Of a stretch of DNA of 64,000 nt, positions 27,571 through 38,969 are shown piece by piece. Both the position numbers and the translations under genes were made by a program. Origin of the DNA: Bursaphelenchus xylophilus (lineage: Eukaryota > Nematoda > Chromadorea > Rhabditida > Aphelenchoididae); assembly GCA_904066235.2 (NCBI GenBank), contig CAJFCV020000001.1:14689291-14753290 (forward strand), given 5' to 3'. Each line of letters begins with the position of its first letter. Position 1 is the stretch's first letter. The notes under the pieces were generated by a model. It ran no database searches. It was not told where the DNA came from and worked only from the letters and a program-made list of their open reading frames with translations.

Positions 27571-28619
27571 ATGTATAGCAAAGTTGAATACATGCTGTCA
27601 TGATTTGATCTAAATAATTTCAGATGATGTTGGCTTTAATAAAAGAAAGCTTTTCTTGGGCCGTAAATTAAGAAAAAATAAAGAAGTACTATGTACATAT
27701 GTTATGTATGCCCTAAGGTATCTACATTTCAAATTTTGTTCTGTTTCAATGCCTGAGGCATTAAAAAACGGCGTTTCGAAAACATTTTCCGTAAAATTTG
27801 GGACATCAGAAAAATAATAGCCTGAGGGGGTATATTTAAAGGTAAAATAAAACAATGTATATAGTATGCTACATTATCCTTTGAAGTATAAACATGCCGA
27901 ATTTTTGTCTGGCTATCTCGCGTGTAGGCTGAGAAATGATTTTTTTAAAATCTTACATCGAGAAATCAGATTTTGAAAAAATTGGCTGTTATCTCCGCAG
28001 CTTTGGCTAAAATTTTAAACCCTTGCAATATACAATACCAGAGCACATACAACACCTACATATGAAATTCTGCATAGATAGCTTGCCTGCGGCCAAATAA
28101 AAATGAAAATTTTACGGCACCCCCTTGAAATCGGAAAATTCCGGGAAAATTGTTCGTTATGGCAACGAAATTTACTGAAATTAAAATCCCATTTACACTA
28201 GCCTCCACTACCCCACACACTATCAAAATACCAAGTTTCATCCGTTTATCTTGCCTGCGGCAAGAGAAATGAGCAATTCTCGAAAGATAGTTCCTCTGGA
28301 AGCCGCCTCTGCAGGATTGCGAAAAAGTCATCGCAAAACGACCCAAATAATATGCCGAATAATGCTCAGAGGCGGATTAACATTTTGAAGTCGACTTCAG
28401 CCCCGATATTTTATTCGATACAGCCAATTTCCGGGCCGGCCCGCTCCGGGCGTAATTATTAAAGTCCCCCCTTCAGCGCTTTGTAAACAGATTTGCAACG
28501 TAGGCAGGGGTGTTCGGGATTTCTGTAATCCAATTTCTCCGCTTTCCAGGGCTGGTAAATTTCTGGAAATTTTGGTTATAAGCGAATTTTGAGGGATTTT
28601 CATAAAAATTTGGGAGTTC
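27571..28619. other. Non-coding AT-rich DNA
   Basis: No gene is supported. CTTGCCTGCGGC(A/C)A occurs twice, at about 28083 and 28250, both in the same orientation. Confidence 0.4.
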
Positions 28620-28799
28620 TGCACTGTGCGGGGAAAAAAACAAAACTTTGATTGCACGGTGCAGTGAGGCGCGAGAATTTTGAAAATGCGAAAAATCAAC
28701 ACTGTAGATGTCAAAAAATGTGTAAATGAAATTTTTGAAAATTTTACCCTCTGGCATTTGCACAGTGCGAATTTCAAAAAAATCGGCCGCACCGTGCAG
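28620..28799. repeat. GCACNGTGC dyad cluster 3
   Basis: Four copies, including G- and C-centred forms (GCACGGTGC, GCACCGTGC). Confidence 0.9.
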
Positions 28800-29248
28800 A
28801 TTCCCTCAAAAATGATCAGAAACTCGTATTTTAACGGGCTAAAAATAGCGCTGGCCCTACGAAAAGGTGAGAAATCACCTCGTTTTGTTGCGTCAGCGGC
28901 CGAAATTCGCTAATTGACCGTTAAATGCGACTTGAAACCCCGGTCCAAAATGCCCTCAGGGCCAAATGATTCGAAGGTCTTAAAAACGAAAAAAACGTTT
29001 CGTCACGCCGGATCTATAGTCATTTATCTTCCGCGATCTTTTTATAAACCCCGATTGCCCGAGGAGGCTTTTTTACGAATTCAAAACCAGCTGCAAATGC
29101 AAAACAAATAAAAGCCCTCGGGGCTATTATTCTGGCTCTGATTAATCGAAGTTTCATGCCCTGTTTCTCGGACCGTCTGATCACCAGTTGCCGAGATTTA
29201 TTGGGCCAATTTCGGTTGAAAAGAAAGTGTTTACAACCAGGAAATGGC
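28800..29248. other. GC-richer islands between arrays
   Basis: Holds GCCCTCAGGGCC at 28952-28963 and AAAGCCCTCGGGGC at 29111-29124. A short plus frame (KALGAIILALINRSFMPCFS) looks coding-like but has no gene context. Confidence 0.25.
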
Positions 29249-29945
29249 CGCACCGTGCGAAAATTTACGATTTTTGGTTGCACAGTGCAAAAATTTGAAC
29301 GTTTTGCTCTTCGCACAGTGCGATGAGATCAATTTGTAAGTTCGCACCGTGCAGAAAGAAACTTTGTCGCAATTGCACAGTGCAAAGTCGAGATTTAAAT
29401 TTTGCACTGTGCGAGAACTGCGACATCTTTCTTGACCGCACAGTGCAAAAATAACGACATTTCATTCTTTTGCACTGTGCAAAACTAGCTTTTAGGAATT
29501 CGCACAGTGCAAAGTCGGAATTTAAATTTCTGCACTGTGCAAAACTAGCATTTAGGAAATCGCACAGTGCAAATCACGAAACTTTTTCTCGCACTGTGCA
29601 AAAATTTCATGACCGCTTTTTCGCCGCACCGTGCAGAAAAATTTTCCTCAAAATTGCACTGTGCAAAGTCGGAATTTAAATTTTGCACTGTGCGTGAACT
29701 GCGACATCTTTCTTGACCGCACTGTGCAAATTTCACGACCGCTTTTCTGTCGCACGGTGCAGCAAAATCTTCCTTCAAATGCACAGTGCAAAATCGAAAT
29801 TTAAATTTTGCACTGTGCGGGAACTGCGACATGTTTCTTGACCGCACAGTGCAAATCACAAAATTTTCTCCCGCACAGTGCAAATCTCGCGAACTCTTTT
29901 TCGTCGCACCGTGCAAAAAAGTCTTCTTCCAAATTGCACTGTGCT
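29249..29945. repeat. GCACNGTGC dyad array 4
   Basis: About 30 copies. The longer unit AAGTCGGAATTTAAATT-dyad-AACTGCGACAT recurs several times. Confidence 0.95.
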
Positions 29946-30651
29946 AGACTGAACCCTTCACATTTTGTTCCAAAGTTCGACCAGACCAAGGGGAACACGT
30001 TGTCTGGGCTGTTAAAAATTGCGTTAACACGTCCGTCGGAGTGATATCACGTAACGAATTCCCCTGCCAATTTTCACACAAAATTTGGGTCATATGAGGA
30101 GCTGGAGAAGGGGAAGACCTGAGGGCATTGTGGCCAGACTGATTGACATGGAGCGATGTGGAACTGGTAAATAGGCAACAATGCGGAAATTGGATCAGAA
30201 ATCAGAGTCTGGGATAATTTTTTTGACTTCGGAAATATTCTGGGTCCCACCACGAAAATCTGAATTTAATTCCAAACCCTCAGAAATGCCTAAAACCACA
30301 AAATTCGGGATCGGAATGTTGAAAAATAAGAAAATTCGAGATTGTTTTCATAAAACTTCACGTTCAACACGCTGATCCCCTCCGGCAATGTCATGGGAAT
30401 CGGATTTCAAAAGGCCCTCCCATCTCAATTATCATAAAAAACAAGCGGAAAGAGGCCAAACTTGTGGGCACATCCCATCTTTTATGATTATTACGACTTT
30501 TTGATCGATTCCCGGCCCGAAACCAGAGTTATTATGAAGTTATAAAAGCCCTGAGGCCATTAATTTGGCGGTTGAAATACGCCTTCAGACATTTTTTTGG
30601 ATTGGTAAAAATTATTTTGGGCTTGCACTGTAGAAAAAATGGAAAAAAGGT
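29946..30651. other. GC-richer islands with possible exon remnants
   Basis: On the minus strand, after an acceptor-like TTGGCAG ending near 30067, a frame reads NSLRDITPTDVLTQFLTAQT and CSPWSGRTLEQNVK up to about 29955. A plus-strand ACCTGAGGGCATTG box lies at 30117-30130 and AAAGCCCTGAGGCC at 30545-30558. No family recognised. Confidence 0.25.
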
Positions 30652-31291
30652 ATTGCACTGTGCGAAAGAAAGCTCCGAAAAACATTGCACTGTGCGAAAA
30701 AAAGCAGAAATACGCACAGTGCAATCAAATAATAGAGCGACAAAAACCGCACAGTGCGAAATGAGAAAGAAAAAATCCGCACAGTGCAATTTGAAAAAAC
30801 GCCGACAGGAGACGATTGCACGGTGCAATAAAATAAAAAATCCGGCGCACAGTGCAAGCAAATAATAGAGCGACAAAAACCGCACAGTGCGAAATGGGAA
30901 GGAAAAGAATCCGCACAGTGCAACTTGAAAAAAGCGCCAACAGGAGACGAGTGCACTGTGCGAAAAAAACAGAAATTCGCACAGTGCAATCAAAGAATAG
31001 AGCGACAAAATCCGCACAGTGCGAAATGAAGAGGAAAAAATCCGCACAGTGCGGCGGAAAAAAAATCTGCCGCACAGTGCAATCAAATAATAGAGCGACA
31101 AAAACCGCACAGTGCGAAGTGAGAAGGAAAAGAATCCGCACAGTGCAATCGAACAACAGAGCGACAAAAACTGCACAGTGCGGAATGAAAAATTCGCACA
31201 GTGCAATTTGAAAAAAATGACAATAGGAGATGATTGCACCGTGTAATCAAAAAAAATCCGTCGCACAGTGCAATCAAAAAATGCGCCGTGC
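30652..31291. repeat. GCACNGTGC dyad array 5 with a higher-order unit of about 132 bp
   Basis: About 28 copies. The string AATAGAGCGACAAAA starts near 30732, 30864, 30996, 31090 and 31150, so units of several dyads were duplicated together. Confidence 0.95.
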
Positions 31292-32412
31292 AATCGCGAA
31301 AAAAAGCCAAAACACTGCGAAAAAAGAGTAAAACAACTCTTCGCCCATTTCCAAAGACATTCAATGGGGATTATAAAAGCGAATTAGGCGGCAAAAAGCC
31401 CAAATCCCATCCGCGAATATCGCGCCTAATCCCCCACGTAATGTAAACCCGCCCTGAGGCGGAATTCGCCTCCGGGCTGAAGTTTGGCACGTTCCGAAAA
31501 AGTCGGAGACAGAATTTTCGGGGGGTTGAAGAGCACTTGAGATACCATTTGAAAGGTGAATTTTTAACTCATACCCTAAGGGGATGTGGTTTGAATGGTC
31601 TTAAAAAGAAGGGGGGAAGTGTGGGAAAAGGGGGATTTGGGTCAAAAATGGATCAAATTTCCGGTTTTTGAAAGTTTCCGGGTTGATTTTTGGGTGGAAA
31701 AATGGTTGATGCAGAATGCCAAAATTTTTTATTTGACGGGAAATTCGAAAAAATGAGTTATAAAAATCAAATTTTTTTGCTGAACAAAAGATGTAGGGAC
31801 AAATTTCATAAATTTTTGGCGGGAAATTCAAATTTTTGAAATTTGAAAAATTTGAATATTCAAATTTCAAAAATTTTAATACCGAAATTTGAACCCAAAT
31901 CGCTCTGAATATCGAGTAAAACCAATTTTCTCACATTACCATCTAAATTCTCCTCCCAAAATAACCAAAACAGCCATAGAACTCCCCCAAGTACAACTAT
32001 TACTATACTCTTTATGCCTTTGAGGGCAAACCTGATTAGCGAGAGGGCCAGATGACCAGCGCCAAATCAAATTTGGCCGAAAATTTGCGACGGGAAAACA
32101 AAATTTGTCGCCATTTTACACATCCGTTCAAGTTCAGGGTTTAAAACAAGCCAAAAGTGCAAAAAAATTTTATTTTTTTCGAGAAATCCCATGATATCTT
32201 TGGCCATTGCCGCTTCAGTGTTTGACCTGTTGAAAAGGACAACTTCTTCCAAAAAAATGAATCCAAATTTACATTAATTATGACTTTTTTAGAGGAGAAG
32301 ACGAATAAATTACAATTTTTATGAGAAATTGCGGAAAAAATGTTCGTATTTCGTCAGCAAATGACGCTATAAGTCTCTGCTAATACTGTAATTAATTTTT
32401 CCCTCATAAAAC
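31292..32412. other. Non-coding DNA
   Basis: Begins with a GC-richer island (31380-31490, containing GCCCTGAGGC and its near mirror) and then AT-rich DNA. A 61-residue minus frame at 32067-32252 has no other support. Confidence 0.35.
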
Positions 32413-34100
32413 TACAGTAATCCAGGACTTTTGCCATATTGTTGCACTGCACTGTGCGAAATTTTTGATTGCACTGTGCGGATTTTTCAGTTGAAATTTT
32501 GCACTGTGCAGTAGACAAAAATTTCTCCTGGGACAGCACAGTGCAAAGCATTGTCGCGCAAACAAAAAAGCTGGTTGCACTGTGCGAAAAAATAGAGGAA
32601 AGCTTGACTGCACCGTGCAGAAAAGATTTTGAAATGATCGCACTGTGCGTTTATTCTTTTTGTCGCCAAATCTTCTGCACTGTGCAACGATTGCGAACTT
32701 TTGGACTGCACTGTGCGGATTTTTCAGTTCAAACTTTGCACTGTGCAATAGACAAAAATTTCTCCTGGGACTGCACAGTGCAGTTGTCGCGCAAACGAAA
32801 AACTTTGCTGCACTGTGCGAAATTTTTGAACTGCACTGTGCGGCTTTTTGAATTGAAATTTTGCACTGTGCAATAGACAAAAATTTCTCCTGGGACTGCA
32901 CAGTGCAGTTGTCGCGCAAACGAAAAACTTTGCTGCACTGTGCGAAATTTTTGAACTGCACTGTGCGGCTTTTTGAATTGAAATTTTGCACTGTGCAATA
33001 GACAAAAATTTCTCCTGGGACTGCACAGTGCAAAGCGCAAACAAAAAAACTGGTTGCACAGTGCGAAAGAAATGAAAAAAAAGCTTGACTGCACCGTGCG
33101 GAAAAAAATTTTTAAACGGTCGCACTGTGCTGTCCTTTTGTCGCTGATTGAACCGCATTACGCAGTAAGAAAATTGGAAGATCGCACAGTGAGTTGTGGG
33201 TTCAGACTCCGCCCCCTTTTGGTAATGCAATTGTCTGGCTAACAATTCATTTATTGAGATGTAAGATTAGCATTTTCACAAAGTGCACAATGGAAAAATC
33301 CATGCACTTTGTGAAAATGCTGATAATACTAGTCGTTCCAGAAAGTGCGCAGACATTTTTCGGCCTTTGTCGCATCGCACTTTGCATGTTGTAACCGGTC
33401 AAATGCACTCCGCAAAAAGGTTTTTTTGCACGCGGCTTACGACGAAAAGTTTACACACTTTCTGGAACCACTAGTAGTCCAAGTTTTTGTCTTTTTATCC
33501 TTAGGGTTTCATGGCTATTGCACAGTGCAGTAAGACCGTCTGCCTGCACAGTGCAAGGGGAATTTGAAAAATATCGCACTGAAAATGCAATCGTTGCACA
33601 GTGCAGAGAATTCGGCGACAAAAAGAAAAGGCGCACAGTGCGCTCATTTCAAAATCCTTACTGCACGGTGCAGTCAAGCTTTCCTCTATTTTTTCGCACA
33701 GTGCAACGAGTTTTTCGTTTTAGCGACAAGTGTTTTGCACTGTGCAGTGTCCCAGGAGAACTTTTTGTCTGTTGCACCGTGCAAAATTTAAACTGAGAAA
33801 TCCGCACAGTGCAGTCCAAAATTTCGCACAGTGCAGAGAATTCGGCGACAAAAAGAAAAAGCGCACAGTGCGATCGTTCCAAAATCCTTACTGCACGGTG
33901 TAGTCAAGCTTTTTTCCATTCTTCCGCACAGTGCAACGAGTTTTTCCTTTTTGCGACAAGCACTTTGCACTGTGCAGTGTCCCAGGAGAACTTTTTGTCT
34001 GTTGCACCGTGCAAAATTTAAACTGAGAAATCCGCACAGTGCAGTCCAAAATTTCGCACAGTGCAGTGCAAAACCGCCGGAAAACGGCTGGATTACTGTA
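32413..34100. mobile_element. Foldback element carrying GCACNGTGC array 6
   Basis: Terminal inverted repeats TACAGTAATCCAG (32413-32425) and CTGGATTACTGTA (34088-34100) bound two half-arrays in mirror orientation. The left half has a unit of about 125 bases (GACAAAAATTTCTCCTGGGA plus four dyads) at 32515, 32752, 32878 and 33002; the right half has the complement (TCCCAGGAGAACTTTTTGTC) twice. The middle has a near-perfect hairpin at 33270-33325 (CATTTTCACAAAGTGCA with its complement). About 45 dyads are present. It contains no transposase. Confidence 0.85.
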
Positions 34101-35165
34101 ATTTTTTGGGGGAAAAAACTAAATTTAGCATCACAAAGAGTTATGGTGTCATTTCCTGACCAAATACGAACACGGACGTGCACTTTGCAAAAACATTTTT
34201 TCTTTTTCCTTTTTTGGAAAAATACGACACAATAAACGGTTTTGAAACCTGTTTGTAGACTCCCAAAACATCCAGAAAGGAAACGTGTAATGTTTTTTTT
34301 TGTATCCGGCAATCTTGTCCTCAGAAATTTCGAATACCAATATTAATTAAAATACAAGAAAAACGACGGATTTCCTCACAAAACCCCCATCTTCAGCCTA
34401 ATCCAGAATGTTATGGGTCGTATTAACGAAAAGATTAGGGGTTTATCGCTTGATTAACGCGTTTTATCGCTTAATTAACGAAAGGTTTGTCGGTCATCGC
34501 CTTCGTAGAGGCTCAGGAAATGCGACGAGATTTGGAGAAGATTTTGTCAAGAAAATTAATTTTAAATAACATACTATAGTATATATAGTACACTAAATCA
34601 AAATTCCTCCCACATTTCGCAACATTCCCATGTGATTTTCCTACGAATTCGTGAAAATCGCCGTTATTTTTTTCAAATATTTTTCACAGATTAGAAATAA
34701 AAATAGTCCAAATTTTACGAAACCTTAGTTCTGACTCTGTGCCAAGTCCCAAGTCGCGCCTCAAGAGCCCGATTTTCCCGGGCCTTTCCGAGATTTCCGG
34801 AGCACTTCTCACGGTTCCAACAGCAACAAAAAACTCGAACATCACGCTGTCTTCCAAAACGTATTCGCTTCTAGAACATTGGAGAAGCGGAATGATGGCT
34901 GGGTACGGTGTTTCAAGAGGGTTCTCTTTCAGCAAAACGGACTCTAAGAGATCACACAACAACGAAAAGAAAGGGATAACAAAACGTCGTAAAAACTTTA
35001 TTCATAAACGAATTAGCAAAATCATCAATTTGCCGCTGGCAGGGGCGTAGCAAAAAGCGTAGCTATGGGATGAGAGGGAGGTACTTCCAAGCCGAGGTCG
35101 AAGAAAAGATGGTAAGGGGGCCCGATTTTCGCAGCTCGAAATGCAGCGAAATTTTTTTACAGATG
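34101..35165. other. Intergenic DNA with one exon-like stretch
   Basis: On the minus strand, about 34947 down to 34731, a stretch between CTCTTAG and AG/GTTTCGT reads SVLLKENPLETPYPAIIPLL and FFVAVGTVRSAPEISERPGK. It is coding-like in composition but unrecognised and isolated. Confidence 0.25.
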
Positions 35166-35341
35166 TATCAGTCTGTCGGGAAAATAACGGCGGCGGTTCG
35201 TCACACGTTGGAACTGCCCATCATCGCTTTGCGACGCATGCCAAAACTGAAAATTTGGGGTGGGTGCGACCTCACCCTTTTTTCGATGAGGCGAAACATT
35301 TTGCTGTGACGACATGTCGTAATTTTCCCGACAGACTGATA
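35166..35341. mobile_element. MITE with TCAGTCTGTCGGGAAAATAA ends
   Basis: TATCAGTCTGTCGGGAAAAT at the left is matched by TTTTCCCGACAGACTGATA at the right; 176 bases, no coding. Related ends occur at 36404-36425, 46697-46846 and 48140-48290, and a diverged form at 42337-42663. Confidence 0.88.
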
Positions 35342-35653
35342 GCCCCCCCCCCAGGCAACCTGTGAAACTTTTTTTTCGTGCTCCCAAAAATTCGCGCCGG
35401 CTTCGTTGAGAAAAGCTTGCATCGCTGTGCTATTACCCTTGTACGGTGCAAAAAGGAGTTTTTTGCACGTTGCGGCCCACGACAAAAAGTCTACGTGACT
35501 TTTTGAAACGACTAGCAGAAGGAATTCCCGAAGACAACTTCTCCATACAACGATTCCTCGGCAGCCGACCTTGCTGCATCATTAGCGAGGACGAACAGAA
35601 CTCCGAAAGCACCCAACATGTCCTACGCATAGCCGGAATGGTAGAAAATATTA
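35342..35653. other. Short spacer
   Basis: Contains an isolated GTACGGTGC dyad-like site and GCGGCCCACGACAAAAAGTC, which resembles array borders at 33430 and 57640. No gene. Confidence 0.3.
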
Positions 35654-38600
35654 TTAGATTAGGTCCGCACCCAATTGCCCCCGCAGTATTTTAAAGTACA
35701 GTTCGGTGGATTCACCGTGTTTCTCGCCGACTTGGAGGCCTTTCTCCTTCTCCATGAGCTTCCAACAGACGATGAAAACGAGCAGGCAGCTGGCAAAAGC
35801 CATGATGAGGATCTGAAATTTATGACTATAGTAAATACAATATTAGGTTGTCCAGAAAGTTGGTGCGTTTTTTTCATTGCTTTGTTTTACAAAAATTGTT
35901 TGTTATTATTTACATAAATACATAGTTTTGTAGAGAAGAAAAAACTGCATCAAATAAATATATACCCTTCGCCAAACAACAAACAATCTTTGCAAAACAG
36001 AGCAATGAAAAAAACGAACGAACTTTCTGGACAACCTAATATAATATTTACTATGCTGCTGTATATAATATATACGACCAAAAAAATAGTTTTGCTTACA
36101 TTGTGAATGAACATAAGCCCAGCGACGAACGGCACCGGATCCCCGCCATAGCCACAAAAGTAGCGACAAATGGAGGTGGCGGCAAGGTAGAGCATGAAGA
36201 ACACAGAGTGGGTCAGCGAGACCGGCAACACCAACCGACTGGTGATGTAGTTCTCGTGCTGTTGAAAGGATCTGGACAAGCTGTAGTTGTCGTAGATACT
36301 GCAATCAACGAGTTATTGGGAAGGTTGCCAAATCTGTCGCAAATTTAAAACGGAGATGCTCATAACTAGCCCTTTTTCGACGAGGCAAAAAATATTCCCG
36401 CCGTTATATTCCCGGCAGACTGATACGAACAGACTAGTACTGCTGGGCGGGCAGAAACGCCTTGACAAAGCCTGTAGGGAAAATAATGACCTCATGAGAG
36501 AGTCTCATCAAAAATTCTCCATTGTACTTTTTGAAAATGCTCTCGGTCTGTGGAGAAAACAATGTGCATTCTGTCGCATCAAAAATTGCATCACCGCCGA
36601 AAAAATGAATCGCATCGCGGCAAAATCGAATTGTTTTTTAGTTTGGCGACGCTATTGGCGTTGAAATTGTGCTCATTGCTTTCCTGACAGACTTCTAAGA
36701 GCGTTGCGGCAGAACTCTACCCGTTTTCTGAACTCTACCCCTTTTTCAACTCTACCCCTTTTTGAACTTCACCCCTTTTTGAACACTCCCCCTTGAATGA
36801 ACCCTCCCCCTTTTTGAACACTACCCCTCATTTTGAAAATTGAAAAAATTAGGTGTGACATCTTATACGATGAAAATTTTTTTTCAAATTGAGAAAACTG
36901 AAAAAATTTGAAAAAATTCTTCATCGTATAAGATGTCACACCTTATTCATTTCGATTTGAAAAAATTTCCATCGTATAACATGTCACACCTCGTTTTTTC
37001 GATTTTCAAAATGGGGGAGTGTTCAAAAAGGGGGAGGGAGAGTTCAGATTTTTTGGCAAAAATCAAAAAAGGGGTAGAGTTCAGGCTCAACTGTACAGTA
37101 CCTAGCTCTTTTCCTGCTTTTGTTCAACCATAGAACGAGCAAATCGCCCGCCGTGACGACCACATCCAACGCGAGAAGGAAGTGCATTAAATTTTGAATG
37201 GAGTTTTGGTTGGCCGGCACGGTAACCATACAGTATGCGGAGTAAGCCTGGTAATCCGGAATATCAAAGGCTTTGATGTTAACTCCCAAAATGACTAGCC
37301 ACTGAAATGATGATATAAAAAATAATGGTCAAAAAACAATAAATCCAAACCAAAATTACCGTAATAATCATCCAGAAGACACCACAAAATCTGCCGGTAT
37401 TTTCGTAGTTTCGCGGGAATCTCGTAGCCCAGGTCCTCTCCACAAACCCCACCAGATGAACGAAACTCATCGCCGGCACGGTCCACAGCAACGGCCACTT
37501 GATCAGCGCGCATTGCCATGCCACGTGCGTGTTGCTGCAGAAGCCAGTAAAATAGAACTTGATGAAGATGAAGTAGACGTTAGAGGCCACGCCCCAGACC
37601 GCCTGGATCAGGATTATCAACCACACATTGTACAGGATTAACTGGAAAAATAAAGTTAAGAAAGTCGGTTATGACCATTTTCTTGCATAAGTTTGAAGTC
37701 GATTATTTTCTAGCTCAGATCCCTCCTTATTTCAACATGCTTATAGACTAATAGAGGGCTTATCGAAGCTTCATCTAGGGTGTATTGCTAAGCCTTACGG
37801 CATAGCCGGGATTTTCTATGCTAAAAACTTGGAGGTGCCCCTATTTTTGGTAGGGTACGAAGCAACTCAAGTCACGTCCTTTTTTCAGCCGTTGCTGGTC
37901 TCGGATTGGTACTATTACGTAGAAGAGGCTGACACAGCATCGTTACTAGATACGTTGCACAACCGACCCTGCAAAACCTGAACGAATTGGGCTATGAAAC
38001 TCTGCCTCATCCACCATACTCGCCGCACGTCAATCCAAAATAGAAGAAAAAATTTCCCGCCCCTTTTTTGGTGATTCGTTCAAAATCCGATAAAACGCAT
38101 TTTCTTACCTTTCTTCTTCCTTTTCGAGAAAAAAACAATTATTTCGGGCGAGAAAAAGTGCCGATAATTTCGCGACATTTCGTCTCTCTTTTAAACCAAT
38201 GAAAACGGTACGAAGTTTCGAAACGGTTCAGGAAATGCGCTGGATTGACGTGCGCCGGACCTCTCGCCCACCGATTACTACTTTTTCAAGCATCTGGACA
38301 ACTTCCTGCAGGAGAAATGCTTCAAAAACCAAGACGACGCCAAAACCGCCTTCGCCGACTTTATCGCCTCCAGAACTGCGGATTTTTACGCTACTGGCAT
38401 AAATAAACTTGTTTCTTGTTGGCAAAAGTGTGTTGATTCTAATGGTTTTTATTTCGGTTAATAAAGTTTATCATAAAAAAAGTTATGGTGTTTTAAAGTT
38501 AAAGGTTAAAATCCGACATTTCATATTGAACAACCTAATAGAAGTGAAAATTCATTTTTGTAAGCTGTTTTTCCGGAAGTTGCCGATGTGAAAAAGCGTC

Positions 38601-38969
38601 GAAAAAGTCTAGTGCCCGGGGTTTCACTTGTCTATTGTTATAACTCGTAGTCTTACGAGATCACATGGATGTTGTCACACCAGATATTCGATTACAAAAA
38701 GAGCGGGCGCGCGTTTGAAATCGGAGTTTTTTCGCTTGAAGAGGGAGGTATTTTGCTACATTTTTTGTTACTTCTCGAATGCAAAATTCGTCGCAAAATC
38801 TTACCCGAAAGTTGAAATGAAATGTCTTCAGCGAACATTTCCCTCCAACACCAAGGTAGACTAGTAAAATTAGAAGAAGCACATACAAAATCGTGCAGAA
38901 AATCTCGTCCGCCAAGATGATACGACTGTTTCGGAAGCGCTCAGACAAAACACACACCTCAACGTCCAT
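35654..38969 (-). CDS. Seven-transmembrane chemoreceptor, Sra superfamily (Sre/Srb/Srab-like); exons 38805-38969, 37360-37641, 37102-37301, 36100-36298, 35654-35812
   Basis: Five exons join in phase to 334 residues, the usual size for this class. Exon 1 starts MDVEVCVLSERFRNSR and holds the first membrane helix (FCTILYVLLLILLVYLGV), then KTFHFNFR. Exon 2 gives helices 2 and 3 and FVERTWATRFPRNYEN, matching the E-R-x-x-A-T-x-x-x-x-x-Y-E signature after helix 3 of Sre/Srab-type receptors. Exon 3 has helices 4 and 5, exon 4 a loop HENYITSRLVLPVS and helix 6, and exon 5 the last helix (ILIMAFASCLLVFIVCW) with a polar tail. Such receptors sense odours and other chemicals at ciliated neuron endings, coupling to G proteins. 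The gene looks intact although its introns hold a mariner remnant, a mariner-type MITE and a palindrome. Exact family is uncertain; the superfamily is firmer. Confidence 0.78.
35843..36039. mobile_element. Mariner-type MITE in the last intron of the chemoreceptor
   Basis: Inverted ends TTAGGTTGTCCAGAAAGTT and AACTTTCTGGACAACCTAA are flanked by TA on both sides, the Tc1/mariner target-site rule. It is 197 bases and non-coding. The TTAGGTTG end is typical of mariner elements. Confidence 0.88.
36712..37090. repeat. Palindromic element with CTACCCCTTTTT-rich ends
   Basis: The left part repeats AACTCTACCCCTTTTT-like units; the right end has the complement (AAAAAGGGGTAGAGTT). Inside, GGTGTGACATCTTATACGATG and its complement pair. 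It lies wholly in an intron (36299-37101), ending just short of an exon. Confidence 0.8.
37740..38539 (+). mobile_element. Mariner transposase remnant in intron 1 of the chemoreceptor
   Basis: At about 37960-38034 the plus strand reads QNLNELGYETLPHPPYSP, the segment before the third catalytic Asp of mariner transposases. At 38273-38461 it reads DYYFFKHLDNFLQEKC, then DFYATGINKLVSCWQKC and VDSNGFYFG with a stop: the transposase C-terminus. Between them sits an insertion of roughly 200 bases bounded by GCACGTCAATCC and its complement GGATTGACGTGC. A mariner end (ACAACCTAAT) lies at about 38529. The N-terminal two thirds are not recognisable, so the element is dead. Confidence 0.85.

Noticed and set aside
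32067..32252. 61-residue minus frame MEEVVLFNRSNTEAAM
   Set aside because: No splice sites, neighbours or recognisable motif; length expected by chance here.
33170..33235. Possible tRNA (GTGGGTTCAGACTCCGCC)
   Set aside because: Only a loose T-arm-like match; no A box or acceptor pairing.
36313..36495. 60-residue minus frame as an extra chemoreceptor exon
   Set aside because: Flanking exons 37102-37301 and 36100-36298 already join in phase (AG|T) and the frame derives partly from MITE sequence.
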